Under the pieces are notes generated by a model. The model was given only the letters and a program-made list of their open reading frames with translations, was not told where the DNA came from and ran no database searches. Shown one piece after another: positions 37,647-45,943 of a DNA stretch of 64,000 nucleotides (positions are counted from its first letter, which is position 1; each line of letters starts with the position of its first letter). The DNA is taken from the NCBI GenBank assembly GCA_947455595.1, contig CANGOP010000017.1, forward strand, positions 1-64,000, in the 5' to 3' direction. A program made the translations under genes and the position numbers. This DNA is from Gammaproteobacteria bacterium. GTDB lineage: Bacteria > Pseudomonadota > Gammaproteobacteria > Steroidobacterales > Steroidobacteraceae.

Positions 37647-39032
37647 ATGCTGCGTTTTGCCTGGCTGATATCCACGCTAATCATGGTGAGCGGCCTGGCC
37701 GTTGCCAGCGGCGCGCCGCCCGTGACCACGGCTGCGGGACTCAGCGTTCCGATAGAATATTATCGGCTGGCTAATGGACTGCGGGTCGTCTTGGCCCACG
37801 ACGCTTCAATTCCAACGGTCACCGTCGGGACGTACTATCACATCGGATTCCGGCTGGAGCCCCTCGGGCGTACTGGGTTCGCTCACCTCTTCGAACATCT
37901 CATGTTTCAGGAGACACCGAACTTACGGAAAGGTGAGGCCGATCAGGCGATAGCCGGCAACGGTGGATTAGGCAATGGCTCCACACGGTTTGACTACACG
38001 AACTACTACGAGGTGGTGCCTAGTAACACCTTAGAGACTGCGTTATTCGTCGAAGCCGACCGGATGCGCGGTCTGGCAGTCTCAGAATCAAGCATTCAAA
38101 ATCAGAAGGATGTCGTCAAGAACGAGGTCCGCGTCAACGTACTCAATCGGCCCTACGGCGGATTCCCGTGGCTTGATCTTCCGCAAGCCGCGTATACGAA
38201 TTGGCACAACGCTCATAATTTCTACGGCGAGTTGGATGAAATCGACGCCGCGACGGTCAAGGACGTTCGAGCTTTCTACGAGACGTACTACGTGCCGTCT
38301 AATGCCGTTTTGGTCGTTGCGGGAGCTTTTGACCCGTCGACTATTCGAAATTCGGTGGAACGCCACTTCGGCTCATTGCCGACTCGAGCCGCGCCACCCA
38401 CACCGGATATTCGCGAGGGGTCTGAAGGCAAGCCTCGCGAAGTATCGCGTGTGGATGCGTTGGCTCCGCGTCCGGCCCTCGCGGTTGGATATCCTTTGCC
38501 TGAGCGCAATACAGATGAGTGGTTTGCCTTCAACCTGTTGGATGTGATCTTGCTTCAAGGCGAAGAGAGCCGACTTTGGCAGCACCTCGTAACCGAACGC
38601 GGTATTTCGGATGGAATCGAGGGGGGTATTAATTTGCTGGGGTCGCCCTACGACTATGAAGGGCCGATGCTCTGGTCTGCCTCGCTCGTCCATGACAAGA
38701 CCATCTCAGATCTCCAAGTGCTGCGCGAAATCGATGCGGTCATCAATGAATTACAAACGCGTCCGATTGACGAGGACGAGATGCAACGGGCTCGTACCAA
38801 AGTCCGTTCGGCTCTGTACGACATTTCCGGCAGCCCTACTCGGTTTGGGTTGATCGAAATGTTGGCGTGCGCCGCTTTGTTCGATGACAACCCTTTCGGG
38901 GTCAATCGAATTGAGGCGCGACTTGGTGCAGTGTCCCCCGAGCAGATTAGAGAGGTCGCGCGTAAATACTTGTCTGCGCGCAATCGCGCGGTCATTCATC
39001 TTCAAGCGGGCGCGGAGGCCACTCAACCATGA
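37647..39032 (+). CDS. Exported M16-family zinc peptidase, catalytic subunit
   Basis: A 461-residue peptidase with a signal peptide (about 1-22). The inverted zinc motif HLFEH (His80, Glu83, His84) and the distal zinc glutamate Glu160, 76 residues later, are intact, so it should be active. The C-terminal half is the second M16 domain (PF05193 type). The next gene, overlapping by four bases, encodes a paralogue that lacks the zinc motif. Such pairs act as heterodimers in the periplasm and cut small peptides. Confidence 0.92.
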   Translation: MLRFAWLISTLIMVSGLAVASGAPPVTTAAGLSVPIEYYRLANGLRVVLAHDASIPTVTVGTYYHIGFRLEPLGRTGFAHLFEHLMFQETPNLRKGEADQAIAGNGGLGNGSTRFDYTNYYEVVPSNTLETALFVEADRMRGLAVSESSIQNQKDVVKNEVRVNVLNRPYGGFPWLDLPQAAYTNWHNAHNFYGELDEIDAATVKDVRAFYETYYVPSNAVLVVAGAFDPSTIRNSVERHFGSLPTRAAPPTPDIREGSEGKPREVSRVDALAPRPALAVGYPLPERNTDEWFAFNLLDVILLQGEESRLWQHLVTERGISDGIEGGINLLGSPYDYEGPMLWSASLVHDKTISDLQVLREIDAVINELQTRPIDEDEMQRARTKVRSALYDISGSPTRFGLIEMLACAALFDDNPFGVNRIEARLGAVSPEQIREVARKYLSARNRAVIHLQAGAEATQP

Positions 39033-40444
39033 GGAGCATCAGCCGGACCCTTCGGCATCGTCCCCTCGCCCTCATGTTGATCGTGGCGGCACAGTTCTTG
39101 GGATCAACGGGACATGCGGGCGTGCTGCCGATTCCCGAACCCGGGCCCGCACCCGTCGTGGAACTTCCTGCCCGCACCGACTTACGCCTTCCTAACGGCT
39201 TGCAGGCAACCCTGATCCCGTTTGGCACCGTCCCGAAGGTCACGATCATTGTGACCGTTGGCACAGGAGCGATCGCTGACGGAGCACGTCCAGGCGTCGC
39301 GTCCCTTGCGGCTGATCTGATGAAGCAAGGTGTTCGCGGTGGAGACGCCGCGACCCTCTTTCGGCGGGCTGCCGATCTCGGCGGATCGGTGAGCGTTGGC
39401 GCAGGCATCGATACTTTTTCGGTTTCAATCGACGTTCTAGCCGAACACGGCCCACAGGCGCTGCAATTGCTCGCGGACATCCTCCGGCATCCAACGCTTC
39501 CGTCTGGGGAACTCGATCGACTGAAAGCCGACATGAAGCGAGCCATTGCGATTTCACATTCACAGCAACAGGCTATCGCGTCGGAAGCGTTCGCGCGGTT
39601 GTTATTCGGCGATGGTCCGAGAGGTCGGCGAGTCCGGGAGGCGGACGTCGACTTGATCACGCATCAGGATGTCAGCGAATTTATTGACCGTGAACTATCG
39701 GCCTCCCGCACGCAAATCTATGTTGCTGGACACTATGATCGTCACGCCATGGAATCGGCCATCAACCAGTTGTTCTCCGACTGGGCGCCGGGCGAAGGCT
39801 CCCGGGTCGATCGCTCTTCACCAGTTTCTATCCGGCAAATTCAACTGATAGACCGGCCAGGCGCCAAGCAATCCACCATCTTGATGGGACTGCCGCTCCG
39901 TTCGATCACAACACCGGGCTACAGCGATCTGTCACAGGCAAACGCTCTCCTAGGGGGTGCCGGCTTGCTCTCTCGCCTTGATCAGAATTTGCGCGAGGAT
40001 AAGGGCTGGACTTACGGCGTGCAGACCCAACTGGACCCCTTACAAAATGGCAGCCTGTGGATGCTGTATGCGGATGTGAATACACCGGATACGGCGCCAG
40101 CCCTGCGCGAGATTTTTCGTGAGCTCTCACGACTCGCTAAAGATCCCCTCGATCCTCAGGAACTGAAACGGATCCAGAATTATAGGGCCGGTCACTTCCT
40201 GATGGGAGCATCAAGCCGGGAAGGTCTGATCGGTCAACTGCAGTTCGTCGACCACCACGAGCTCGGTCCAGACTGGCTGCCGGGCTATCTTCAGCGGCTC
40301 CAGGCGGTTACTCCAGACGGCGTGAGGCGGGCGGCCGCTGAAATCGACCCCGCTGGAATGACCGTAGTCGTCGCTGGAGACCTTTCAAGGATAAAATCAG
40401 ATTTAGTCGGAATCGAGTCGCTCAACGGCGCCGATTTTCGCTAA
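39029..40444 (+). CDS. Exported M16-family protein, non-catalytic partner
   Basis: A 471-residue M16 paralogue with a signal peptide (about 1-30, ending GHAG). The HxxEH region is replaced by SLAADLMKQG, so it cannot bind the catalytic zinc. The Arg-Tyr pair LREDKGWTYG, used in substrate binding by the partner half in mitochondrial-type processing peptidases, is kept. The start overlaps the stop of the catalytic subunit (ATGA), which favours equimolar production. Confidence 0.92.
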   Translation: MRSISRTLRHRPLALMLIVAAQFLGSTGHAGVLPIPEPGPAPVVELPARTDLRLPNGLQATLIPFGTVPKVTIIVTVGTGAIADGARPGVASLAADLMKQGVRGGDAATLFRRAADLGGSVSVGAGIDTFSVSIDVLAEHGPQALQLLADILRHPTLPSGELDRLKADMKRAIAISHSQQQAIASEAFARLLFGDGPRGRRVREADVDLITHQDVSEFIDRELSASRTQIYVAGHYDRHAMESAINQLFSDWAPGEGSRVDRSSPVSIRQIQLIDRPGAKQSTILMGLPLRSITTPGYSDLSQANALLGGAGLLSRLDQNLREDKGWTYGVQTQLDPLQNGSLWMLYADVNTPDTAPALREIFRELSRLAKDPLDPQELKRIQNYRAGHFLMGASSREGLIGQLQFVDHHELGPDWLPGYLQRLQAVTPDGVRRAAAEIDPAGMTVVVAGDLSRIKSDLVGIESLNGADFR

Positions 40445-40477
40445 GAATTACACACTTCAGACCTTGCGAGAACGCAT

Positions 40478-42091
40478 ATGAGCGCAGAAATCGAACGCGA
40501 CCAGATGGAATACGACGTGGTCGTGGTTGGGGGAGGTCCAGCCGGACTGTCCGCCGCCATCCGTCTCAAGCAACTGAACAGTGACCTGAATGTCTGCGTC
40601 CTTGAAAAAGGTGCGGCAGTTGGTGCTCACTCGTTGTCGGGCTTGGTTTTGGAACCGGGACCGTTGGATGCTCTGCTGCCATCATGGCGCGACAATAAGC
40701 CTGAAATCTGCGTGGAAGCGACCCGCGATGAGTTTCGTCTACTGACGAAGAACAAAGCGATCTGGATGCCAACCCCGCCGCAGATGAACAACCACGGCAA
40801 TTTCATTCTCTCGCTGAGTCAGTTGACGCCCTACATCGCCTCACAAGCGGAAGCATTGGGTGTGGACGTCTTCGCTGGCTTCGCCGCTGCGAAGGCCTTG
40901 TTTGATGAATCCGGCACTGTTTGTGGCGTCCAGATTGGGGATATGGGAATCGGCCAGGATGGCGAGCCTGGGCCCAATTTCGCGCCGGGACCCGAGATCC
41001 GTGCCAAGACCACCATCTTCGCGGAAGGCTCGCGCGGCAGCATCACCAAGCAATTGATTGCACACTACGGCCTAGATGCCGATTGCTCGCCGCAGACATA
41101 CGGCCTCGGTTTCAAGGAACTGTGGCAATTGCCAGAAGGCCGCGTCGAGCCTGGGCTGATCTCGCACACGGTTGGGTATCCGGTGGATGCGCATACCTAC
41201 GGCGGCAGCTTTGTTTACCACTTGAACGACAACCGGGTTTATGTCGGCTACGTGGCGGGTTTGGACTACAAAGACCCGCGTTTCAAGCCCTTTGAAGCCT
41301 TCCAGCAATTCAAAAATCATCCCTCTGTCCGTCCTCTCTTGGAAGGCGGCGAACTCCTCACGTACGGCGCACGAACAATCGCTGCAGGCGGCTTCCAGTC
41401 GCTGCCCAAGACGGAGATGCCCGGCGCCATGCTGGTGGGTTGTGGTGCGGGCCTAGTCAATCTGCCCAAGATCAAGGGCGTTCATCAGGCCATTCGCTCG
41501 GGCATGCTCGCAGCGGAACACTTGGTTGAGACGGGCGGGACGGCCGGCTACGACGCCCGCCTACGCGCTTCGGCGGCAGGTCAGGAACTGCGCAAGGTGC
41601 GCAATTTCAAGCCTGGCTTTAAAAAAGGGCTTTGGGTTGGGCTCGCCAATGGGGCACTGGAAACGGTCACGGGCGGCCGTACCCCTTGGACACTGAAGAA
41701 CAAGGTCGATTATCTCCAACTGCGTCGTCTGAGCGAGTTCAAATCCCCGGATCGTCAGTGGGATGCTGAGCGCACGCTCAAACCGCGCGATCGCACGGCG
41801 GCGGTCTATTTCGCATCGACCATGCACGACGATGCACAGCCAGCGCATTTGAAGGTGCATGACACCAGCATCTGTGCGGACCAATGCGCGAAGGAATACG
41901 GCAATCCGTGCCAGAATTTCTGCCCGGCTGGCGTCTACGAAATGGTAGACGATGGCAGTGGCGGCAAGAAATTGCAGATCAATGCTTCCAATTGCGTCCA
42001 CTGCAAGGCATGCGATATCAAAGATCCCTATGCGCAGATCACCTGGACCACCCCTGAGGGCGGATCGGGACCGAATTACACGAATCTCTAG
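40478..42091 (+). CDS. Electron-transfer flavoprotein-ubiquinone oxidoreductase
   Basis: ETF-QO passes electrons from acyl-CoA dehydrogenases, through ETF, to the quinone pool at the inner membrane. It has 537 residues. The FAD motif VVGGGPAGLSAAIRLKQ is at about 16-32. The quinone-binding region (GFKELWQLPEGRVEPG, GGSFVYHL) is in the middle. The C-terminal 4Fe-4S site is CQNFCPAGVYE with NCVHCKACDIKDP. The etfAB genes are not in the window. Position next to thiolase and enoyl-CoA hydratase genes supports a role in fatty-acid or branched-chain acid oxidation. Confidence 0.96.
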   Translation: MSAEIERDQMEYDVVVVGGGPAGLSAAIRLKQLNSDLNVCVLEKGAAVGAHSLSGLVLEPGPLDALLPSWRDNKPEICVEATRDEFRLLTKNKAIWMPTPPQMNNHGNFILSLSQLTPYIASQAEALGVDVFAGFAAAKALFDESGTVCGVQIGDMGIGQDGEPGPNFAPGPEIRAKTTIFAEGSRGSITKQLIAHYGLDADCSPQTYGLGFKELWQLPEGRVEPGLISHTVGYPVDAHTYGGSFVYHLNDNRVYVGYVAGLDYKDPRFKPFEAFQQFKNHPSVRPLLEGGELLTYGARTIAAGGFQSLPKTEMPGAMLVGCGAGLVNLPKIKGVHQAIRSGMLAAEHLVETGGTAGYDARLRASAAGQELRKVRNFKPGFKKGLWVGLANGALETVTGGRTPWTLKNKVDYLQLRRLSEFKSPDRQWDAERTLKPRDRTAAVYFASTMHDDAQPAHLKVHDTSICADQCAKEYGNPCQNFCPAGVYEMVDDGSGGKKLQINASNCVHCKACDIKDPYAQITWTTPEGGSGPNYTNL

Positions 42092-42107
42092 GCAATCGAT
42101 GCCCTGA

Positions 42108-42890
42108 TCAAGGCGTCCAAGGAGGGGGTCGCCGCGACAACATCGCGGCGATTCCTACCTGGGCTTCTTCCGAGGAGCGTAGGCGAGCGAGCCAATCCGC
42201 CAATCGAGCGTCTCGATCGGGCCCAGCCGGATCCAGAGGCAAGCTTGCGATCAATTCCTTACATTCACGTAACGCGTGCGGACCCCCTTGGGCCAAGTCC
42301 GTCGCGAAGCGAAAAGCTTCGCCGCCGAGCGCTGGGGTCGGCACGACCTCATGTAACAGACCTAATTCTCGGGCACGCTCCGCACCCATCATTTCCCCTG
42401 ATAACGCGTAGCGACGCAGTTGTCGCAGCCCGATGGCCTCCATCAGGTACGGCGAAACAATCGCCGGGATAATACCCAGACGGACCTCTGACAGGCAGAA
42501 CTTGGCTTCTTCGGCGCCGATCGCCACATCACACGCCGCGACGAGGCCAACGCCCCCACCAAACACCGGACCCTGAACCACGGCAACGGTCGGCTTCGGG
42601 ATTGCCCTCAATTCGGCAAGCAGTGCCGCAAAGGCGAGCGCCTCAGCCTTGTTATCCGAATCGGATGCTTGCCCACTCAGCAACATGGACTTGAGATCCA
42701 AGCCGGCGCAAAACGCCGCTCCGGCCGCCCTGAGCATGATCACCCGGGTCTCTGTACGCCGCGACTGAACGGCAATCCGGTCGCGCAAGGCGGCCACCAA
42801 TTCCGCATCCAACGCGTTCCGCATCTGAGGGCGGTTCAAAATCCACTGCACAATCCCTGGCAACGGCTCGGACTCGAGCAGGACAGTCAT
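42108..42890 (-). CDS. Enoyl-CoA hydratase/isomerase family protein
   Basis: A 260-residue crotonase-fold enzyme acting on a CoA thioester. The oxyanion-hole motifs AFCAGLDLKSM and GPVFGGGVGLVAACD are present. A catalytic glutamate lies in CLSEVRLGIIPAIVSPYL. The pattern fits methylglutaconyl-CoA hydratase-like members of leucine breakdown as well as generic hydratases, and I cannot separate these by eye. It converges on ETF-QO with 16 bases between stops, and it diverges from the GST-like gene. Confidence 0.9.
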   Translation of the reverse strand: MTVLLESEPLPGIVQWILNRPQMRNALDAELVAALRDRIAVQSRRTETRVIMLRAAGAAFCAGLDLKSMLLSGQASDSDNKAEALAFAALLAELRAIPKPTVAVVQGPVFGGGVGLVAACDVAIGAEEAKFCLSEVRLGIIPAIVSPYLMEAIGLRQLRRYALSGEMMGAERARELGLLHEVVPTPALGGEAFRFATDLAQGGPHALRECKELIASLPLDPAGPDRDARLADWLARLRSSEEAQVGIAAMLSRRPPPWTP

Positions 42891-43028
42891 GATTTTCCCT
42901 CATCGGACACTATTGCGGTTCCCATGGTCCCACAACCGATCCGCTGGCGGCAGACTCTACGCAAGCTCATGGACTGTGCACGCCGGATCGGGGCATCATC
43001 GGAATCTGGTCCGCCGGAGCTCGTACAC

Positions 43029-43634
43029 GTGCAACTCTATTACTCAGCGACGTCTCCTTACGTCCGCAAAGTGCGGATCGTTGCCATTGAAAAAGGCTTG
43101 GACGGCGCGATTGAACTTGTCGAGGCCATGCCGTGGCCCGATCCCTCACTCATTTCGACCCAAAATCCCTTGGGGAAGGTTCCGGCGCTCGTACTGGACG
43201 ATGGTTCTGCCCTCTATGACAGCCCGGTCATCTGCGAATATTTGGATACGCTGGGCGAGGGCAGTCGGCTCCTACCGCAAGCAGGACCCGCCCGTTGGCG
43301 GTCTCTGCGGATCCAAGCGCTGGCCGACGGCATCATGGACGCCGCGGTATCGATCGTTCTTGAACGGCGTCGACCGGCGGAACTGCAGTCCCTTGAGGCC
43401 ATCCAGAGGGCCACGCAGGCGATCCGTCGCGGTGTGGTTGCTCTCGCTCAGGACCTCGGCCCTGATCTCACTGCTCCTTTTGACTTAGCCCAGATCGCAA
43501 CTGCCGTTGCGATTGGTTACTTACACTTTCGCCTGCCCGATTTGGAATTAGGTCTCGGGAGTCGTCGAATTTCCGAGTGGTGGTCACTCATCCGTGAACG
43601 TCCAAGTCTCGCAGCCACTGCCCCACCAATCTGA
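43029..43634 (+). CDS. Glutathione S-transferase family protein
   Basis: A 201-residue GST-fold protein. I chose the GTG at 43029, with GGAG nine bases upstream, because it gives MQLYYSATSPYVRKVRI, the normal start of the thioredoxin-like domain. The glutathione-binding segment is PLGKVPALVLDDGSALYDSP. The catalytic serine/cysteine position is in SATSP. A helical C-terminal domain (about 85-195) follows. The substrate is unknown. The ATG at 42969 would add 20 residues of unlikely sequence. gbuA-like ureohydrolase starts 7 bases downstream. Confidence 0.88.
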   Translation: MQLYYSATSPYVRKVRIVAIEKGLDGAIELVEAMPWPDPSLISTQNPLGKVPALVLDDGSALYDSPVICEYLDTLGEGSRLLPQAGPARWRSLRIQALADGIMDAAVSIVLERRRPAELQSLEAIQRATQAIRRGVVALAQDLGPDLTAPFDLAQIATAVAIGYLHFRLPDLELGLGSRRISEWWSLIRERPSLAATAPPI

Positions 43635-43641
43635 GCCTGAC

Positions 43642-44592
43642 ATGACCAAAACACTTTTTCAGCCGTTGTCCGGAAATGAAATGCCCCGCTTCGGCGGTCC
43701 AGCGACATTCATGCGCTTGCCGGCGTGCACCCTCGAGGATGCATTAGACGTTGGTTTCGTGGGAGTACCGCTCGATATCGGCACGTCGAATCGACCGGGC
43801 GCACGCCTTGCGCCACGACAGATTCGCGACGAATCAAGGATGCTTCGGCCATACAACATGGCGACTCGTGCCGCGCCTTTCGACAGCCTGCGGATTGCTG
43901 ATCTTGGCGACGTGGCAATCAATACGTTTAACTTGGAAAAGAGCGTCGCGATCATCGAGGCTCATTACGACCGCATATTGGCAGCAGGTACCATCCCGCT
44001 GAGCATGGGGGGCGACCACACGATTGCGTTGCCGATTCTGCGGGCGATGGCTAAGAAGCACGGGCCCGTTGGGCTTGTCCATGTCGACGCTCACGCCGAC
44101 ATCAATGACACGATGTTCGGGGAGCGCATTGCACACGGAACGCCGTTTCGCCGCGCGGTCGAGGAAGGATTGCTCGACTGCAATCGGGTGGTGCAAATTG
44201 GCTTACGTGGCACGGGCTATGCGGCTGACGACTTTGATTGGCCTCGCCAACAGGGCTTTCGGGTTGTGCAGGCTGAAGAATGCTGGCATCGCTCTCTCGC
44301 CCCGTTGATGGAGGAAGTGCGCCAGAAAGTACAAGGCGGCCCCATCTACGTCAGCTTTGATATCGACGGTATCGATCCTGCCTACGCGCCAGGGACCGGA
44401 ACGGTCGAGATCGCCGGCTTAACCGTCCCTCAGGCTCTGGAGATCATCCGCGGACTCAAAGGTCTACCCATCGTGGGTGGCGACCTCGTTGAAGTGAGCC
44501 CTCCATACGACCCGACGGGTAACACAGCTCTCTTGGGCGCGAACCTTCTGTATGAAATGCTCTGCGTCCTGCCCGGCGTTGTTTCTCGATAA
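43642..44592 (+). CDS. Agmatinase/guanidinobutyrase-family ureohydrolase
   Basis: A 316-residue manganese enzyme that hydrolyses a guanidino compound to urea and an amine. The metal motifs GGDHT, HVDAHADIND and SFDIDGIDPAYAPGTG are intact. The N-terminus MTKTLFQPLSGNEMPRFGG and the motif RPYNMATRAAPFDSL strongly recall Pseudomonas guanidinobutyrase (GbuA). So 4-guanidinobutyrate is the best substrate guess, with agmatine (SpeB) as the alternative. The ATG at 43642 fits that N-terminus. A GTG at 43594 overlaps the GST gene and is rejected. Confidence 0.92.
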   Translation: MTKTLFQPLSGNEMPRFGGPATFMRLPACTLEDALDVGFVGVPLDIGTSNRPGARLAPRQIRDESRMLRPYNMATRAAPFDSLRIADLGDVAINTFNLEKSVAIIEAHYDRILAAGTIPLSMGGDHTIALPILRAMAKKHGPVGLVHVDAHADINDTMFGERIAHGTPFRRAVEEGLLDCNRVVQIGLRGTGYAADDFDWPRQQGFRVVQAEECWHRSLAPLMEEVRQKVQGGPIYVSFDIDGIDPAYAPGTGTVEIAGLTVPQALEIIRGLKGLPIVGGDLVEVSPPYDPTGNTALLGANLLYEMLCVLPGVVSR

Positions 44593-44656
44593 TGTATGCC
44601 CACCGCAGCCTACTAAGACACTTAGCCGACGCGTCAACAGGCGGAGCGAACCCTGA

Positions 44657-45748
44657 GTGAGTATTGGGCGACGATTTCAGGAGCACCTTGCCGGTCAGGG
44701 CTTTCAGCCAGACGAGTCGCAGATGGCAGCTGCCGCCAGTCTCGATCGGCTAATAGAGCAGTTGGCACAAGCGCGCCGAGAAAAGCAGCGCCCGAACTTC
44801 CTGATGCGTCTACTGCATAGCCGGCGCTCTCCTGCCCCGCGCGGACTCTATCTCTGGGGCGGTGTGGGTCGAGGGAAGACGCTACTGGTCGATCTGTTCG
44901 CAGAAGAAGTCGGCGGTCGCGTGCGCCGCTCTCACTTCCATCGTTTCATGCAAGAAACGCATGCGCGCCTCCGTGTCTTACGCAACTCCGCGGTAACGAA
45001 TCCCGTTGCGGAGCTTGCAAGAGAACTTGCAGACGAATTGGATCTTTTGTGTTTCGACGAACTGTACGTGTCCGATATCGCAGATGCGATGATCTTGGGA
45101 TCCCTCTTTAAGGGACTCACCGAATGCGGCGTAACGCTTGTCGTGACCTCAAACGTTCCGCCATCCGGTCTATATAAAGATGGCCTACAGCGAAATCGGT
45201 TTGTCCCGACCATCGAGTTGCTCGAACGGGTCACGGAAGTTCGCGAGGTAGACGCCGGCGTTGACTATCGACTTCGTGTGCTACGCCGTGCGCCGATGTT
45301 CTCACTATGCGACGGCAACGCGGATCGGTTCCTGAATGAACGATTCAAAGACCTTTCAACGGGTCCAGCGCCAGCAGACTCCGTAATCGAGATAGAGGGG
45401 CGTCCTATCCCTATTCGAAAACGTCAGGGGGGTATCGCCTGGTTTGAATTCAGCTCCCTATGCCAAGGCCCTCGCGGAACCGACGATTACATCTCCATCG
45501 CGCGACAGTTTCATACGGTCATTATTTCTAACGTGCCGTCGCTGTCTGCTGATGACAATGCGGCGCGGCGGTTCATTAGCTTGATTGACGAGTTTTATGA
45601 GCGATCCGTCAAGCTCTTGCTGACGACCGAACATCCGATTGAAAAGCTATATGAGGGGGACCGGCTACAGTTTGAATTTCGCCGCACGGTCAGTCGTTTA
45701 ACGGAGATGCAGTCGGAAGCCTATCTGGGTTTACCGCACCGGCCGTAA
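44657..45748 (+). CDS. zapE: Cell-division ATPase ZapE
   Basis: ZapE is an AFG1-type ATPase that is recruited late to the division ring. The 363-residue protein has a Walker A motif LWGGVGRGKT (about 67-76), Walker B LLCFDELYVSDI and the sensor segment VTSNVPPSGLY. The later region FEFSSLCQGPRGTDDYI is typical. The start is GTG with GGAG ten bases upstream. It lies alone between the ureohydrolase and the glutamate dehydrogenase genes. Confidence 0.95.
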   Translation: MSIGRRFQEHLAGQGFQPDESQMAAAASLDRLIEQLAQARREKQRPNFLMRLLHSRRSPAPRGLYLWGGVGRGKTLLVDLFAEEVGGRVRRSHFHRFMQETHARLRVLRNSAVTNPVAELARELADELDLLCFDELYVSDIADAMILGSLFKGLTECGVTLVVTSNVPPSGLYKDGLQRNRFVPTIELLERVTEVREVDAGVDYRLRVLRRAPMFSLCDGNADRFLNERFKDLSTGPAPADSVIEIEGRPIPIRKRQGGIAWFEFSSLCQGPRGTDDYISIARQFHTVIISNVPSLSADDNAARRFISLIDEFYERSVKLLLTTEHPIEKLYEGDRLQFEFRRTVSRLTEMQSEAYLGLPHRP

Positions 45749-45780
45749 CGAGCGGTTTGGCTTTTGTGTCATACAATGGG

Positions 45781-45796
45781 GGGTATATTGATACCC
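45781..45796 (+). promoter_or_regulatory. Hairpin at the start of a possible leader ORF
   Basis: GGGTAT (45781-45786) and ATACCC (45791-45796) form a perfect 6-base stem with loop ATTG. It directly precedes an ATG at 45797 and covers a G-rich run that could act as a ribosome site. Confidence 0.35.
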
Positions 45797-45943
45797 ATGC
45801 CCGCCTCTGCTGAGCATGAAGCCGAATTAGGTGTCCGCGATCATGGTCGGGCACGGGTTGCCTTTCGCCCTTTAGTGTCGACACAACTGCCCCACTCCCT
45901 AGGCGGAAAAGCCCGCTCTTTTTATGAGGAGTCGCTATGTTAG
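45797..45943 (+). CDS. Possible 48-residue leader ORF before NAD-glutamate dehydrogenase
   Basis: An open frame of 48 codons begins at ATG 45797 (or at the in-frame TTG 45788, which has GGGGGG four bases upstream). It ends at a TAG that overlaps the first seven bases of the glutamate dehydrogenase gene. The peptide begins MPASAEHEAELGVRDHGRAR and has no known relatives that I recognise. It fills nearly all of the 188-base gap and ends in a coupling-like overlap. That makes a regulatory leader possible, but chance cannot be excluded. Confidence 0.25.
   Translation: MPASAEHEAELGVRDHGRARVAFRPLVSTQLPHSLGGKARSFYEESLC
45903..45923 (+). terminator. Attenuator-like hairpin just before gdh
   Basis: GCGG (45903-45906) pairs with CCGC (45913-45916) across AAAAGC and is followed at once by TCTTTTT. 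The stem is only four pairs (five with a G-U), but the U-tract is the clearest seen in this window. It lies just upstream of the GAGGAG ribosome site of the dehydrogenase gene, so it could act as an attenuator. Confidence 0.35.
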
